Source: Desulfuromonadales bacterium (GTDB lineage Bacteria > Desulfobacterota > Desulfuromonadia > Desulfuromonadales > BM103). From it: 6,490 nucleotides of DNA. Of the stretch, positions 5,973 through 6,490 are shown one piece after another; the stretch's first letter is position 1, and each line of letters begins with the position of its first letter. Where the stretch lies: contig JAUWTX010000126.1 in the NCBI GenBank assembly GCA_030614505.1, positions 1 through 6,490 of the forward strand, in the 5' to 3' direction. Below the pieces are notes generated by a model, which saw only the letters and a program-made list of their open reading frames with translations, did no database searches and was not told the DNA's origin. Made by a program: the position numbers and the translations under genes.

Positions 5973-6000
5973 GAGGCAGGTTCTGCCAAAGCGCCTCAGT
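5970..6000 (+). repeat. Perfect 8-base inverted repeat with a nested hairpin in the trmFO leader
   Basis: ACTGAGGC (5970-5977) is perfectly repeated in inverted form as GCCTCAGT (5993-6000). Within it, GGCAG (5975-5979) can pair with CTGCC (5983-5987) around GTT. Both structures use GGC at 5975-5977, so they exclude one another. The left arm overlaps the TATACT candidate, which would suit an operator; if transcription starts further upstream it could be an RNA switch or a simple leader hairpin. Confidence 0.45.
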
Positions 6001-6036
6001 CACAGCAAACAGCAACCCCAATAACGATTGTTCATT

Positions 6037-6490
6037 ATGACACCTATTACCATCATCGGTGCCGGCCTTGCTGGCTGTGAAGCCGCCTGGCAAGTTGCAC
6101 GGCAAGGAATCCCGGTCGAACTTTTCGAGATGCGCCCGCATCGCATGACACCTGCCCACCAGAGCGACCGTCTCGGTGAGCTGGTTTGCTCCAACAGCCT
6201 GCGTGGTACCGGCATGCATAATGCGGTCGGGTTGTTGAAGGAGGAGTTGCGGCGTTGTGACAGCCTCTTTATCGACACAGCAGATGCCCATGCGGTTCCG
6301 GCCGGAGGAGCATTGGCAGTTGACAGGAACGGTTTTGCCGAACAACTGACCAAGATCATTGAAGAGCACCCGCTCATCACCCTGCGTCGTCAGGAGATCA
6401 CCGAGGTCCCCGAGAACCGCCTGGTCATCATTGCCAGTGGGCCGCTGACCTCTGACGCCCTGGCAGAAAAGATTGCCACCTTGACCGGCC
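6037..6490 (+). CDS. trmFO: TrmFO, methylenetetrahydrofolate-tRNA (uracil-54-C5)-methyltransferase, 3' end outside the window
   Basis: TrmFO (formerly Gid) makes ribothymidine at position 54 of the tRNA T-loop, using 5,10-methylenetetrahydrofolate as carbon donor and FAD as reductant. The visible 151 residues open with the FAD-binding Rossmann motif IIGAGLAGCEAAWQ (6-19) and the ribose-binding FEMRP (30-34). Family hallmarks follow: TPAHQSD (38-44), ELVCSNSLR (48-56) containing C51, equivalent to the functionally important cysteine of characterised TrmFO proteins, NAVGLLKEE (62-70), VPAGGALAVDR (about 93-103) and IIASGPLTS (about 134-142). The family usually has about 430-450 residues, so roughly two thirds lie beyond the edge. 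A TTG at 6028 is an alternative start, and a TAA at 6022 blocks anything longer; ATG fits the family. No Shine-Dalgarno is seen. It is separated from topA by a terminator. Confidence 0.96.
   Translation, partial: MTPITIIGAGLAGCEAAWQVARQGIPVELFEMRPHRMTPAHQSDRLGELVCSNSLRGTGMHNAVGLLKEELRRCDSLFIDTADAHAVPAGGALAVDRNGFAEQLTKIIEEHPLITLRRQEITEVPENRLVIIASGPLTSDALAEKIATLTG

Noticed and set aside
5497..6369. Long open frame on the - strand (290 codons) opposite topA and trmFO
   Set aside because: It crosses two firmly identified genes and the terminator between them. The Phe/Cys/Gly-rich stretch is simply the reverse of the lysine-rich topA tail.
1..6490. RNA genes, CRISPR arrays, insertion sequences, attachment sites or replication origins
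   Set aside because: I saw no tRNA-like cloverleaf, spaced repeats, transposase motifs, flanking terminal repeats or DnaA-box clusters; intergenic gaps are all under 140 bases and are accounted for by terminators and leaders.

Overview
No mobile element, CRISPR array, RNA gene or obviously novel system is visible. This is a compact housekeeping stretch, entirely + strand, with five complete or nearly complete genes and one gene cut by the right edge. The combination of TrmFO (the folate-dependent tRNA methyltransferase, normally absent from gamma- and betaproteobacteria) with a Smg/DUF494 protein, a YbgF/CpoB protein and a LysM gene just before dprA suggests a Gram-negative deltaproteobacterium, most likely of the Desulfuromonas/Geobacter/Pelobacter group (Desulfuromonadia). 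That assignment is inferred from gene content and order recalled from related genomes, not from a search.

Layout. Positions 1-1669 form a cell-envelope block: a YbgF/CpoB-type coiled-coil and TPR protein, whose first visible codon is probably the lipidated cysteine of a lipoprotein, then a secreted LysM protein with the architecture of TsaP, the anchor of type IV pilus secretins. A strong intrinsic terminator (1720-1751) closes this block. Positions 1785-3377 hold dprA (ssDNA-binding RecA loader used in transformation) and smg/DUF494, 24 bases apart and probably co-transcribed, closed by a second intrinsic terminator (3384-3413). topA (3514-5898) follows alone, behind a 100-base AT-rich leader that contains three copies of a 10-base motif, and ends at a third intrinsic terminator (5929-5952). 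trmFO starts at 6037 and runs off the window; its short leader holds an 8-base inverted repeat.

How the genes relate. The first two products act in the periplasm or outer membrane (Tol-Pal/cell division, and peptidoglycan anchoring of a pilus secretin). DprA could process DNA imported through such a pilus. TopA controls negative supercoiling, and TrmFO makes ribothymidine 54 in tRNA. Smg has no settled function but sits between dprA and a topoisomerase gene, as it does beside dprA and a topoisomerase-type zinc-ribbon gene in E. coli. The three terminators divide the window into four likely transcription units. The points most worth following are the repeated motif before topA, the pentapeptide-periodic lysine tail of TopA, the TsaP-like/dprA adjacency, and the lack of Shine-Dalgarno sequences before topA and trmFO.
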